The notes: a model not told the origin generated them from the letters alone. Shown: positions 17,308-26,558, counted from the first letter of the stretch. The stretch is 64,000 nucleotides of DNA from CAZBJJ01 sp964492245 (GCA_964492245.1 CAZBJJ010000007.1:1-64000); one strand, 5' to 3'. Made by a program: numbers and translations.

Positions 17308-18243
17308 ATGATAGATGTAGAGAATTTGGGAAAGGTGTACGGTTCGACGAAGGCGGTCGACGGTATTACTTTTACAATTAGTCGGGGCGAAATTGTCGGG
17401 CTTCTGGGGCCAAATGGGGCAGGAAAGACAACGACAATGCGCATGGTTACGGGTTTTTTACAGCCCACTACCGGAAGTATTAAAATTGATGGACAGGATA
17501 TTGGCGAGGATCCTTTAACTGCAAAGAAAAAAATTGGCTATTTGCCCGAAAATGCACCGCTGTATGGCGATATGATTGTCGCCGATTATCTGCACTACCT
17601 TGCACAGATACATGGCTTACAGGACGAAGATGCCCTGGTGCGCCTAGCCGGGGTCTGCGGGCTTTTAGAGGTAATGCATAAAAACATAGGCGAGCTTTCG
17701 CGCGGCTACCGCCAAAGGGTGGGCTTGGCCCATGCGCTTATACACGATCCAGAAATATTGATACTCGACGAGCCCACCAGCGGCCTCGATCCGAATCAAA
17801 TAATCGAAGTTCGCGCTTTAATTAAAGAAATTGGAAAGACCAAGACGGTTATAATATCGACACATATTTTAAGCGAAGTGGAAATGCTCTGCGATCGCGT
17901 TATTATAATTTCTGATGGGCACATTGTGGCAGACGCCCCCACGGGTGAACTGCGCCATCGCTTTGGCCACCATAGCCAGCTGCGCATTCAGGTGCAGGGT
18001 GCAAACGAGGCCGAGTTAAAGCAGGCGCTGTCTGCCTTGGCCCCCGAGGGCAGCCTTTCCAGCCTGCCAGGCGAAAAAGGCCTGGCCTGCGTAGAAATAT
18101 CAGTGCCCGAGGGCAGGGATATTCGCCAAGAGGTATACGATATTATCAAAAAAAGTCCCTGGACTCTTATGGAAATGACGCTTCGACAGAATTCGCTGGA
18201 AGATGTCTTTAGAAATCTAACCAATGTAGGGGAGGCAGTATGA
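17308..18243 (+). CDS. ABC transporter ATP-binding protein (GldA-like)
   Basis: 311 residues. Walker A GPNGAGKT (34-41), signature LSRGYRQRVGLA (about 131-142, LSRGY in place of LSGGQ), Walker B ILILDEPTSGLDP, and an H-loop in STHILSEVE. The C-terminal 90 residues are the DUF4162-like tail of ABC-2 exporters. It energises the permease encoded next, with the GldG-like protein as third partner. The same trio occurs in many non-gliding bacteria, where its substrate is unknown. It overlaps the next gene by 4 bases. Confidence 0.9.
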   Translation: MIDVENLGKVYGSTKAVDGITFTISRGEIVGLLGPNGAGKTTTMRMVTGFLQPTTGSIKIDGQDIGEDPLTAKKKIGYLPENAPLYGDMIVADYLHYLAQIHGLQDEDALVRLAGVCGLLEVMHKNIGELSRGYRQRVGLAHALIHDPEILILDEPTSGLDPNQIIEVRALIKEIGKTKTVIISTHILSEVEMLCDRVIIISDGHIVADAPTGELRHRFGHHSQLRIQVQGANEAELKQALSALAPEGSLSSLPGEKGLACVEISVPEGRDIRQEVYDIIKKSPWTLMEMTLRQNSLEDVFRNLTNVGEAV

Positions 18244-19001
18244 GCCAAACTGATATAGCTAAACCAGAGCTGGCCGGGCGGGCAGCTAGATTGCCTATGG
18301 CCATAATAATTGCACGGCGCGAATTGAACGCATTTTTTTCGAGCCCCGTGGCCTATATAGTTGGGGGGCTCTTTCTTATTTTTTCCGGATTTTTATTGTT
18401 TTCGTCCTTTTTTCTCGTGAATCGGGCCGAATTGCGGCAGTTTTTTTCTATGCTGCCCCTTTTATGGGCTTTTTTTATTCCCGCCCTCACTATGCGCCTC
18501 TTTGCCGAGGAAAAAAAGACAGGGACCATAGAAATTTTATTTACCCTCCCTGTCTCTTCGTTCAGCGCTGTTATGGGCAAGTTCCTTGCCGCGCTCTGTT
18601 TTTCCATTGTTATGCTCATTCCCACCCTGGTCTATGCTTTTTCGGCCGCGGCAATGGGCTCTTTGGATTGGGGCCCGGTAATTGGTGGCTATCTGGGGGC
18701 TGTGTTCTTGGCAGCCGCTTTTTCGGCAATTGGGGTCTTTGCCTCCTCGCTGACAAAAAATCAAATTATTGCCTTTTTTATTGCCTTTGCCATTGGCATT
18801 GTCCTCGTAACAATACATCAGCTTCTGGTGCTCTTGCCCGCTACAATAGTGCCGATGCTTCAGTTTATCTCGGCGGGCTATCACTTCGATTCAATTGCCC
18901 GTGGCATAATTGATTCCCGCGATATTTTATATTTTATCAGCATGACCGCCCTGTTTTTTAGCCTTGCGGTGCGCAATCTTTCTACTCGGAGGACAGCATA
19001 A
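18240..19001 (+). CDS. ABC-2 type permease (GldF-like)
   Basis: 253 residues with about six hydrophobic segments after a cytoplasmic N-terminus that includes IIARRELNAFFSSPVAYI, typical of this family. The conserved LTMRLFAEEKKTGTIEILFTLP loop region lies near residue 85-105. It should form the membrane part of the exporter with the GldA-like ATPase. Start and stop overlap both neighbours, so the trio is translationally coupled. Confidence 0.88.
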   Translation: MSQTDIAKPELAGRAARLPMAIIIARRELNAFFSSPVAYIVGGLFLIFSGFLLFSSFFLVNRAELRQFFSMLPLLWAFFIPALTMRLFAEEKKTGTIEILFTLPVSSFSAVMGKFLAALCFSIVMLIPTLVYAFSAAAMGSLDWGPVIGGYLGAVFLAAAFSAIGVFASSLTKNQIIAFFIAFAIGIVLVTIHQLLVLLPATIVPMLQFISAGYHFDSIARGIIDSRDILYFISMTALFFSLAVRNLSTRRTA

Positions 19002-21097
19002 TGAAAAATCTAAAAAAACTTTGGCTTTGGTGTAAGGGGCCTTCCAGCGATCTAGCTCTTTTTATTCTGGTCCTTATTTTGGCAAATGTGGTGGGCAACT
19101 CTGCTTTTTTTCGCCTCGATCTTACCTCGAACAGGGTGTTTTCGCTGTCGCCCGCCAGTACGCGCATTTTAAAGACCGTCGAGGATCCCATAAAGGTAGA
19201 TGTCTTTTTTTCCTCCAATTTGCCGGCTCCCTATAATGGGGTGCAGAGATATTTAAAAGATCTTTTAACCGAGTATCGCAGTGCGTCGCGGGCAAATTTT
19301 TCCTGGGTCTTTCACAATATGGAGAAGGCCGAAAGCGAGGAGCTGGCACAGGAGTACGGCCTAAGAGCCCTGCAAATTCAGGAGGTTAAAAATAACGAGG
19401 TCGGCTTTAAAATGGCCTGGATGGGCCTTGCCATTGTGTACAGCGATGCAATTGAGACAATCGATCAGATTACCAGTGCAAATGCCCTCGAATATAAATT
19501 GAGTACCACCATTGGCAAGATGATAAACACCACCGATGCCCTAGCCGGCCTTACGGGGAAGGTCGCGGTAAACCTCTATCTGACCCCCGAGCTTAAAAAC
19601 TTTCAAATAGCTGGCTTAGATAAGATTGAATCCGCCAGTCGTGCGGCGGTAAATGCCTTGCAACCGCGGTTTGACGAGAAAATTGAATTTAACCTGATGC
19701 CAATAAGGGGCACAGCCGATGTGGATGCCGCAAGCCTGCGCTATGGATTGCAAAAGGTAAGCTGGGTGGACGATGGCAGTGGCAAGGCGGGAGCGGGCGT
19801 CTTTGGCCTTGTTTTAGAGCACGGCGACAAGTTTAAACTTGTTCCGGTAGAAATGAACCGGGGAATTTTTGGTGGCTATGCGCTTACTAGTTTGGATTAT
19901 TTAGAAAAAGATATTTCCGATACCCTGCAGGCCCTGGTTTCGCGTTCCTTAAAAATTGGCTATCTTACCTCCAATGGCGAGCGAGATATACAGGACGATG
20001 AACGCGGTGCTGGGCGGCTGGCAATGCTGGCTTCAGATTATTACGATTTCGAAGAAATTGCCCTGTATGAGCGGGACATACCTGCCGACATCTCCTGTCT
20101 GGTAGTCAATGGGCCCCGTTCATACTACTCCGACTTGGAGCTGTATAGGATGGACCAGTTTTTATTGAGGGGGGGCAGACTTTTAATTTTAGCAGACTCC
20201 CTCGAAGAAAGGCAGGATCAGCAGATGTCCTGGATGGGGAGTATGCCCAGCTACGAGCCCATCGATCATCGCTTAAATATCCTCTTAAATAAATATGGGC
20301 TGAACATCGAGACAAATTATGTCTTCGATGAAAAATGCTATTCGGTGCAACAAAGGGGGCTGGGCGAGTTTCCCCTGTACTATGTGCCCATAATTACCCG
20401 CGAAAGACTGGCCAAAAATCATCCCATTACCAAAAATCTGGATCATATTTTACTGCTTAAACCCAGTGAAATTACTATTCGCGAAGATATTCCAGCCACT
20501 GTTCGGGCGACGGTATTGGCCAAAACTACGCCCAATTCTTGGGTAGAAGGGGACAGTTCGAAAATAAATCTCAGTCCTCTGGGCATGGACAGGCCCAAGG
20601 AGCCCGAGCTTTTGGGTGAGCATGCGGTAATTGCCCTGTTGGAAGGGCGCTTTTCCAGTGCCTTCGATGCCCAAATTTTGCCCGACCAAGGCGATGTGGA
20701 CGATTTACCCGGCAGGGTGGTGGACAGGGCCATAGAGGCCGATCGGCATTTGAATGCTTCGGTACAGGATGGGGCAATTGTCGTTATGGGGACCTCCGAA
20801 CCGGGAAGTTCCTCGCTCTTGGACGAACATGGCGCCCAGCCAATTGCGGTCTTAATGCGCAATGTCCTGGATTATTTAAACGGAAATGCCGAGCTCAATC
20901 AAATGCGGGTAAAAAGCCTGGATTTAAATCTTTTGCGCGACCACGAGAACAGCACAAAAAACTTCGTAAAGGCCTTAAACATGTATGTGTTACCGCTTTT
21001 GGTCCTGCTTTCGGCCTTAATTGCCTGGCGTATGCGTAAAAATCGCCGTAGGGCCATTGAGCGCCGCTATGCTTTAATAAAGAATGAGGAGAAATAA
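19001..21097 (+). CDS. GldG-like ABC transporter auxiliary protein
   Basis: 698 residues. One membrane segment lies near the N-terminus (LALFILVLILANVVG) and one at the C-terminus (YVLPLLVLLSALIAW), with a large extracytoplasmic region between. Features such as RLDLTSNRVFSLSPAS and the later LLILADSLEE segment match the GldG/ABC_transp_aux family. It probably forms a large periplasmic module on the GldA/GldF-type exporter. The ATG overlaps the previous stop by one base. Confidence 0.85.
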   Translation: MKNLKKLWLWCKGPSSDLALFILVLILANVVGNSAFFRLDLTSNRVFSLSPASTRILKTVEDPIKVDVFFSSNLPAPYNGVQRYLKDLLTEYRSASRANFSWVFHNMEKAESEELAQEYGLRALQIQEVKNNEVGFKMAWMGLAIVYSDAIETIDQITSANALEYKLSTTIGKMINTTDALAGLTGKVAVNLYLTPELKNFQIAGLDKIESASRAAVNALQPRFDEKIEFNLMPIRGTADVDAASLRYGLQKVSWVDDGSGKAGAGVFGLVLEHGDKFKLVPVEMNRGIFGGYALTSLDYLEKDISDTLQALVSRSLKIGYLTSNGERDIQDDERGAGRLAMLASDYYDFEEIALYERDIPADISCLVVNGPRSYYSDLELYRMDQFLLRGGRLLILADSLEERQDQQMSWMGSMPSYEPIDHRLNILLNKYGLNIETNYVFDEKCYSVQQRGLGEFPLYYVPIITRERLAKNHPITKNLDHILLLKPSEITIREDIPATVRATVLAKTTPNSWVEGDSSKINLSPLGMDRPKEPELLGEHAVIALLEGRFSSAFDAQILPDQGDVDDLPGRVVDRAIEADRHLNASVQDGAIVVMGTSEPGSSSLLDEHGAQPIAVLMRNVLDYLNGNAELNQMRVKSLDLNLLRDHENSTKNFVKALNMYVLPLLVLLSALIAWRMRKNRRRAIERRYALIKNEEK

Positions 21098-21100
21098 AAG

Positions 21101-22006
21101 ATGAACATTCGTAAAATTATACTCTTAGCTTCTACTGCATTTTTATTGCTAGTCCTTGGGCTTCAGTTTGGGCTGCGTCGGGGCGAGGGCATTCGCACGG
21201 TGGGGGTAAAGGGAGACATCGATTCTATTCTGATAGCTAAAAACGAGGGCGAATGGGGTGGGGCCAGCGAGCTGCGCCTTGAGCGCTCTGCAGAGGGGCA
21301 TTGGAGCATTATGCCCGAGGGCTACCCGGTCGAGGCAGAGCTTATGAACACGGTGCTGGCAGCCTTTACCCATTTAAAGGTCTTGGGAACGGTTTCCCGC
21401 GGGGCCAATAGGGGCCGCTACGAGCTTGGGCCGGAAAGTCGCATTTTGGCTACCGCCTATGCTGGGGACAATGAGCTGCGTCGCCTGTCTATTGGCAAGG
21501 CGGCAAGTGCCTCGCAGCAGACCTATGTCGCCTTAGATGATAAAAAAGAGGTCTTTCTGGTGGCCGGAAACTTGCGCCGCGAATTTGAAAAAAATACCGA
21601 GGATATGCGCAGTCGCCAAATCTACGAGGCCCGGGCAAACGATTTTAACCAGGTGAGTGTGCAGGGCCAATACAATTGGGAGATACAGTTGGAAGGCTCC
21701 CCCCTTCGTTGGAAGCGGGTGGATACAGAGGCAGATTTAAACCAAGAGGCGGTAAATAATTGGCTCAATGGCCTTGCATCCTTGCGGGCCATTGGCTTTC
21801 CCGCGGCCAATGTGCAACTCGACAGGGCCGATATTCTTTCGCGGGTGTATTTAGATGGCCTTGAAAAGCGGATAGAAATAAACATTGGGCCAAAGGGCGA
21901 GGACGAGCGATATCTCTGTACGAGCTCGGAAAGCCAATGGCCCTTCCAGCTTTCGGCCTATATGGCGGAACGCTTTATTAAAGACCCTGTCGATTTTGAA
22001 AAATAA
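21101..22006 (+). CDS. DUF4340 domain protein
   Basis: 301 residues. A single N-terminal membrane anchor (IILLASTAFLLLVLGLQFGL) is followed by a periplasmic domain with the DUF4340 pattern (WSIMPEGYPVEAELMNTVL, then YELGPESRI). DUF4340 genes regularly follow GldG-like genes, so this is the fourth component of the exporter module. Its function is unknown. Three bases separate it from the previous gene. The convergent signalling gene begins its stop codon two bases after this one ends. Confidence 0.82.
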   Translation: MNIRKIILLASTAFLLLVLGLQFGLRRGEGIRTVGVKGDIDSILIAKNEGEWGGASELRLERSAEGHWSIMPEGYPVEAELMNTVLAAFTHLKVLGTVSRGANRGRYELGPESRILATAYAGDNELRRLSIGKAASASQQTYVALDDKKEVFLVAGNLRREFEKNTEDMRSRQIYEARANDFNQVSVQGQYNWEIQLEGSPLRWKRVDTEADLNQEAVNNWLNGLASLRAIGFPAANVQLDRADILSRVYLDGLEKRIEINIGPKGEDERYLCTSSESQWPFQLSAYMAERFIKDPVDFEK

Positions 22007-22008
22007 AA

Positions 22009-24219
22009 CTATTGAGGCTTGGCGGACAATTCGTCGATTAGGCTATCAATTACCTTAATTATCTCTTTTTCAAAGAGGTGAATATCGGCAATGGCATCCT
22101 GGGGGAGCCTAAACCCAATGGCCCCCGGGTGGCCCCCGCCATCTTCAATGCCTGCACGCAATAGGAAGTCGCGCAAATCCAAGCTTTTATAGGATTGGCT
22201 GCGGCGCATTCTAAACTGTACAAGGGTAATAGAGGGTTTAGGTTCCAGCTCGCCCTTTAGAATATCCACACTGCTGGGTTCTATAAGGTTTGGGCACTCG
22301 TAGTAGGAGACAAGACCGAGTTTGCCGTTCTCTTCGGCCAGATAATTCGCCATGTTTTTGGCTACCGAAATACAGACCTCGTGTCCATAGCGCTGAATTA
22401 TATCCCTGGATTTGTCGGCTTCCAGAATTACATAGAAAATATTTTTCTTTTTTACGATAAATTGTTTCAATTCCTGCCAACAGGCGGCCTCTTCGCTGGA
22501 AAGTTTTTCTAAGGTGGTAAAAATCTGCTCTTTGGTGGCCAGGTTTTGAGTGCCCTTGTGGGTCTTTTCGCTGAGCATATGCTCGAAGAGGGTGGTAAAG
22601 CGCTCGTAGAACTGGCGTTCGCGACGCGTTTTAATATAGCGCCCCATTTGGGTATCGCCTAAGATGCCAGTTAATATGGCAAGTACCACATTTCGCGAGA
22701 GCAGCTCATCAATATGATGTTCTTCTATAAAGGCCTTGTTTCTCTGTATTTTTAGGGCCAGCCAGGCGATAACTTCGCAGGAGCTCGAGGCCTGGTATAC
22801 CAGGGCGTTTTCCCGCGCGGTAAAATATGTGGCATCGGCCTCTAGGTGATGGTCAATTTCAATTTTTAGCACCTGTGGATCGGCCCGATGTAATTCATAC
22901 AGCTCGGGGCGGTCTATCATCGAAGGTTTAGGCGTGTCTACCAACAGGAGGGTGGAACACAGGGGCGGGGGATCGCCCCGCAAAACCTGAATATTGTTGT
23001 ATTTACAAATTTGCAATAGGTAGTCGAAGCTATCGCTTAGGTTAGAGGCAACCGAAATATAGGACCTTTTATTGAATTTCGAGGCCAGCAGGGCAAAGGC
23101 CACCATTGCCGAAATACAGTCTTCGTCGGGATCCTGGTGGCCAATTATAAGGAAGTCGTCGCGCTCGGCCAATATTTGAGCAAAGCGCCTGCCAATTTTA
23201 TTTTTTTCGGCAATACTAAATATATCTTTTTTGTGGCCGAATTCTTTTATATATAGGGATAGGCGGTTGCGCCCCTGGAGCTTTGCGCGGTACAGGGCCT
23301 TGTCGGCCGATTGCACGAGCTCTTCGGCATTCATCTCCTGTATGTCTAAAAAGGCCATGCCCATGCTGCAGGAGATGCTAAGCTCGGGAAATTCGGGAAA
23401 GCTTAGCCTGTTAACCGCCTTTATGGCCTTTTGGCAGCGTTCGACGGCGAGTTCGCTGGGAGCCTTTATAATAAAACAAAATTCGTCCCCACCATATCTT
23501 ATCAGTATATCTTCCGGTGAAAAGCTCTCTTTAAAAATATCGCTCACGCGGACAATGAGCTTATCGCAAAATGATGTTCCGTATTCCCTGTTCAAATGGC
23601 CAAAATGGTCCAGATCGACCATGGTGCAGGCCAACTGCAAATTCTGGGCCTGGGCTTCGGCAATATTGGATTCCAGGCTGTCATCGAGATAGCGGCGGTT
23701 AAAAAGCCCACTGGCCTCGTCGGTTATTACCCGCTTTCTAGCTTCCTCGCCCCAGGCCACCATGTGGGTTAAAAAAGAGCCGGTCGACACTAGGCGCGAG
23801 GATGTCATGCGTATCATGCGCTCCATAATGGCGCCTGCGGCAAGGGGGCTTTCTTTTATGAGCAGCTCGAAGTCCTCGGCCTCGAGAACTATACAGCGCA
23901 CCCTTGTCTTGGCGCTCACCGTTGCCGAACGGCGGGTTTTCTCTAAGAGGGCCATCTCTCCAAAAAATGCACCGCTTCCCATTTGGGCCAACTCGATGGG
24001 CTGCCCATCCTTAGACTGAATAGTAATGGAAACGGTACCCTCTAATATGGCAAAAAGCGCATTGCCATCTTCGCCCTCTAAAAAAAGGTCTTCGCCCACC
24101 TCGTAGCTAAAAAGGCTCATTTTAGATGCAATAAGCTTGCGAACGGGCGAGGACAGGCGGGAAAAAATATCGATCTTAAGCAGCTGGCTGGATTTAACGG
24201 TTTTAGGTTCGTGTTTCAC
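22009..24219 (-). CDS. cNMP-binding / GGDEF / DHH-DHHA1 phosphodiesterase fusion
   Basis: 736 residues from a GTG with a GAGG site; a TTG 22 codons upstream lies deeper in the previous gene and looks less likely. Domains: cNMP-binding (about 15-135, cassette FGEMALLEKTRRSAT 86-100), GGDEF (about 165-322, intact RYGGDEF 241-247, no RxxD inhibitory site), then DHH phosphoesterase (motif I GHQDPDED 360-367, DHH 456-458) and DHHA1 (GGGHPGA near the C-terminus). GGDEF plus DHH/DHHA1 recalls GdpP, a c-di-AMP phosphodiesterase, but here the membrane and PAS parts are replaced by a cyclic-nucleotide sensor. The substrate could be c-di-AMP, pApA or nanoRNA. No membrane segment is seen. Confidence 0.88.
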   Translation of the reverse strand: MKHEPKTVKSSQLLKIDIFSRLSSPVRKLIASKMSLFSYEVGEDLFLEGEDGNALFAILEGTVSITIQSKDGQPIELAQMGSGAFFGEMALLEKTRRSATVSAKTRVRCIVLEAEDFELLIKESPLAAGAIMERMIRMTSSRLVSTGSFLTHMVAWGEEARKRVITDEASGLFNRRYLDDSLESNIAEAQAQNLQLACTMVDLDHFGHLNREYGTSFCDKLIVRVSDIFKESFSPEDILIRYGGDEFCFIIKAPSELAVERCQKAIKAVNRLSFPEFPELSISCSMGMAFLDIQEMNAEELVQSADKALYRAKLQGRNRLSLYIKEFGHKKDIFSIAEKNKIGRRFAQILAERDDFLIIGHQDPDEDCISAMVAFALLASKFNKRSYISVASNLSDSFDYLLQICKYNNIQVLRGDPPPLCSTLLLVDTPKPSMIDRPELYELHRADPQVLKIEIDHHLEADATYFTARENALVYQASSSCEVIAWLALKIQRNKAFIEEHHIDELLSRNVVLAILTGILGDTQMGRYIKTRRERQFYERFTTLFEHMLSEKTHKGTQNLATKEQIFTTLEKLSSEEAACWQELKQFIVKKKNIFYVILEADKSRDIIQRYGHEVCISVAKNMANYLAEENGKLGLVSYYECPNLIEPSSVDILKGELEPKPSITLVQFRMRRSQSYKSLDLRDFLLRAGIEDGGGHPGAIGFRLPQDAIADIHLFEKEIIKVIDSLIDELSAKPQ

Positions 24220-25228
24220 GGCAATCCTCGGGCCAAAGCATTGTAGATCCACCTCGGCGCCTTCCTTCCAGCGGAAGGGCGGCAATTCTGTTTAAAAGTT
24301 CTTCGGCATTTTTTCCATGGACCTGGCTCAGGCCAATGCCCAAACTAATTTTTAGGCGAAAAGAGTTGCCTTTTAAAATATGTTCGAGAGAGAGTTCTTC
24401 TAAGAAGGTTTTTATGCGAAGTGCCAGGTCTTCTGCCATTTCTTTCGTGGCATAGCTTATATAGATGGCCAGTGCATTGCCCTCCCAGCGCGAGACGCTA
24501 CCGGAGCTACCAAGGTGTTGCGAAAGTTCACGGCCCATATACACCAGCACCTTATCGCCAATATCGTGGCCATAATTGTCGTTTATATCTTTAAAATTAT
24601 CTGGTTTTAGCATAATAAGGGCCAAATTTTTGTCCATGTACTCTGGCAGGTGTTCAAGTAAAAATGTTCGGTTTGTAAGACCGGTCAATTTGTCGCTATA
24701 GACCTGCCTGCGCAATTCCCGCACCCATGGCGAGTTTTCTTTTAATACGCTGTGGGCTTTGCGCGTTCTGGCTGCGAGCATTATAAGAAAGGCCTTTAGC
24801 AGTCTTGCTGCGAGCACCGGTCGCTGTTCTGCCAAGCTCTTTAGGTTTTCGCCGGGGAGCGGAAAGCCAATAAGGCTGGTATTCGCTTGAACGACGGCCT
24901 TGCTCGTGTACGGCGAGCGTGAAAAAAGTTCCAGTTCGCCAAAGCAGTCGCCTTGGCAAAGATGGGCAATTATTTGGTCTTCTTTATCAAATATTTCTAT
25001 GGCACCATCAATTACAATGTACAGGGCCTGTGCGGGCTCTCCTGGTTTAAAGAGAGTCTGCTTCTCTGGCAGCTGTAAGTGCCTGCAGTGGGTACTTACG
25101 AACATAAGTTCTTCGGGGTTCAGGTTTTTAAAAATGGTGGACTGGCCAATTATTTTGACAAATGCCTCTTTGTCGGCAATGGGGTCAAAAGTCTTTGGCA
25201 CAGAGTCCGGTATTTTATCAGTCTGCAT
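24203..25228 (-). CDS. cNMP-binding protein with degenerate GGDEF domain
   Basis: 341 residues. A cNMP-binding domain (about 28-150) whose cassette reads FGELELFSRSPYTSKA, lacking the usual Arg-Ser-Ala, so cyclic-nucleotide binding is doubtful. A GGDEF-like domain follows (about 175-330), with a good YSDKLTGLTNR start and NFKDINDNYGHDIGD, but the catalytic motif is WEGNA (248-252) instead of GGDEF. It is probably a sensor or partner rather than a cyclase. It shares its layout with the first half of the downstream fusion, which it overlaps by 17 bases, so the pair may work together. A -10 box lies 9 bases from the ATG. Confidence 0.82.
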   Translation of the reverse strand: MQTDKIPDSVPKTFDPIADKEAFVKIIGQSTIFKNLNPEELMFVSTHCRHLQLPEKQTLFKPGEPAQALYIVIDGAIEIFDKEDQIIAHLCQGDCFGELELFSRSPYTSKAVVQANTSLIGFPLPGENLKSLAEQRPVLAARLLKAFLIMLAARTRKAHSVLKENSPWVRELRRQVYSDKLTGLTNRTFLLEHLPEYMDKNLALIMLKPDNFKDINDNYGHDIGDKVLVYMGRELSQHLGSSGSVSRWEGNALAIYISYATKEMAEDLALRIKTFLEELSLEHILKGNSFRLKISLGIGLSQVHGKNAEELLNRIAALPLEGRRRGGSTMLWPEDCRETRT

Positions 25229-25237
25229 ATCAATAAT

Positions 25238-25243
25238 AGTATA
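25238..25243 (-). promoter_or_regulatory. -10 box close to the cNMP/GGDEF gene start
   Basis: TATACT on the minus strand, then 9 bases, then ATG at 25228. No Shine-Dalgarno sequence lies between, and the -35 region is poor. It suggests a transcript with a leader of only one to three bases for the two signalling genes. Confidence 0.45.
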
Positions 25244-25334
25244 CAGTAAATATCAGTATTTCACGAAAACAATAGAAATAAATATACGTTTTTACCCATA
25301 CGGTCGAATTTACTGGCCCATCCTCCCAAACTGC

Positions 25335-26522
25335 CTAGTGTATCTGTCCCAAATAGTGGGCAATAATCTGTGCACAGGGGTTTTTATCAATTTGGACAAT
25401 GTCCATTTCCCGTTTGGCATTTTCCACCGAATCGGAGGCATGGGCGGTATTGACCATTACATTGCTGCCAAATTCGCGACGAATAGTGCCGGTGGGGGCC
25501 TTTAAGGGGTCGGTGGGGCCAAGAACTTCTCGGATTTTTTCGATGGCCTGGGTGCCTTCGTAGATGAGGATCATGCATTTTACGCCACCGCCCTCGTGCA
25601 ATAGCTCTTGCGGGCAGGCATCGGGCCGAGTTCCTGACATAAACTCTATTATTTGGTTGAACTGCTCTATGGCGTATTCTCGGCCAATTGTCTGCTCAAG
25701 GCAGTGTGCTGCTTCTTTGTTTAACTGCAGGTTTAGCCCCTCTTCGAGCATGTTGCGGGCCTTTCCGCCAAAGATGGGAGAGAGTTTTTGGATGAGAATG
25801 TCTTTTACGGGGCCATAAAACTCTAACGCTTGGGCTACAGAAAAGCGATGCACCTTTGTGCCGACAATGCGCAGGCCGGTGCGAGAAAACATATCGATTA
25901 CAGCCCCAGGCCTCGAGGAGGCGGCCTTCCAGTTGTCGGGTTTTAATATAACCAGCGTCCGCTGGATATCGCTATTGCGGGGGTAGACAATGTTTTCGAT
26001 TATATTGGCTTCCCGTGCGATAAATTCGCCAATAATTTTTAAATGGCTGTCCGATAAGTCCTGGGTGCGCGGTGTAAAAATTGCCGGCTCAAAATAAATG
26101 ACCTTCGAAGGGTCGACGGGGTCATAGATTAAATCGGCATAGGTGTCGCGAATTGTCTCGCCCGTAATGGATTCCTCGCCCCTGTTTTCCGGATACATGG
26201 CCCCGCAGATATCCGAAAGTTTTCTGCAGGCGTCTTCGCCCCGAAAAAGTAGCAATAGGCTGCGGTGTCTGCGTCCCTGGGAGGGCCCAAGGTTTTTTTC
26301 GACATAGCTTGCTAGAAGCTCTGCTGCCTTGGGATTTGCGGGATCGATCTGGGCTCGCAGTAACTCGGCATAATTTGCCACAAATTCTCTATCTGGGGCG
26401 AATATTTGGGCCCCCACAAATTCGAGGTCTACCCGGGAAAGAAGGCGGGAAAGTACTCCACCAGTTCTGCTTTTAGCTATGGTATAGGGAGTTACAATTA
26501 CATAGGATATTTCTTCATGCAT
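25335..26522 (-). CDS. Tandem nucleoside-diphosphate-kinase-fold protein
   Basis: 395 residues with two NDK-like halves. The second (about 187-395) has TLVILKPDNW, the GTIRREFG loop and the active-site histidine H361 in NTAHASDSVE, so phosphotransfer between NTPs and NDPs is possible. The first half keeps the fold landmarks (SYVIVTPYT, GETIRDTYADL), but the histidine position reads YFEPAIFTPR, so it is probably catalytically dead. It is far longer than normal Ndk (about 150). It may be this organism's Ndk or a regulator derived from it. It lies upstream of the two cNMP/GGDEF genes. Confidence 0.83.
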   Translation of the reverse strand: MHEEISYVIVTPYTIAKSRTGGVLSRLLSRVDLEFVGAQIFAPDREFVANYAELLRAQIDPANPKAAELLASYVEKNLGPSQGRRHRSLLLLFRGEDACRKLSDICGAMYPENRGEESITGETIRDTYADLIYDPVDPSKVIYFEPAIFTPRTQDLSDSHLKIIGEFIAREANIIENIVYPRNSDIQRTLVILKPDNWKAASSRPGAVIDMFSRTGLRIVGTKVHRFSVAQALEFYGPVKDILIQKLSPIFGGKARNMLEEGLNLQLNKEAAHCLEQTIGREYAIEQFNQIIEFMSGTRPDACPQELLHEGGGVKCMILIYEGTQAIEKIREVLGPTDPLKAPTGTIRREFGSNVMVNTAHASDSVENAKREMDIVQIDKNPCAQIIAHYLGQIH

Positions 26523-26528
26523 ATATCC

Positions 26529-26558
26529 AATATAGCGGGCTTTCCTTTTTTTTGTCTA
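26529..26558 (-). promoter_or_regulatory. Promoter abutting the tandem-NDK gene
   Basis: TAGACA (plus 26553-26558, five of six consensus bases), 18-base spacer, TATATT (plus 26529-26534), then only 6 bases to the ATG on the minus strand. No ribosome-binding site fits in the gap. A strong leaderless candidate. Confidence 0.55.

Noticed and set aside
24203..24285. Frameshift splitting one large cNMP-GGDEF-cNMP-GGDEF-DHH gene
   Set aside because: Each gene has complete domains, and the second has its own GTG with a ribosome-binding site, so two overlapping genes fit better.
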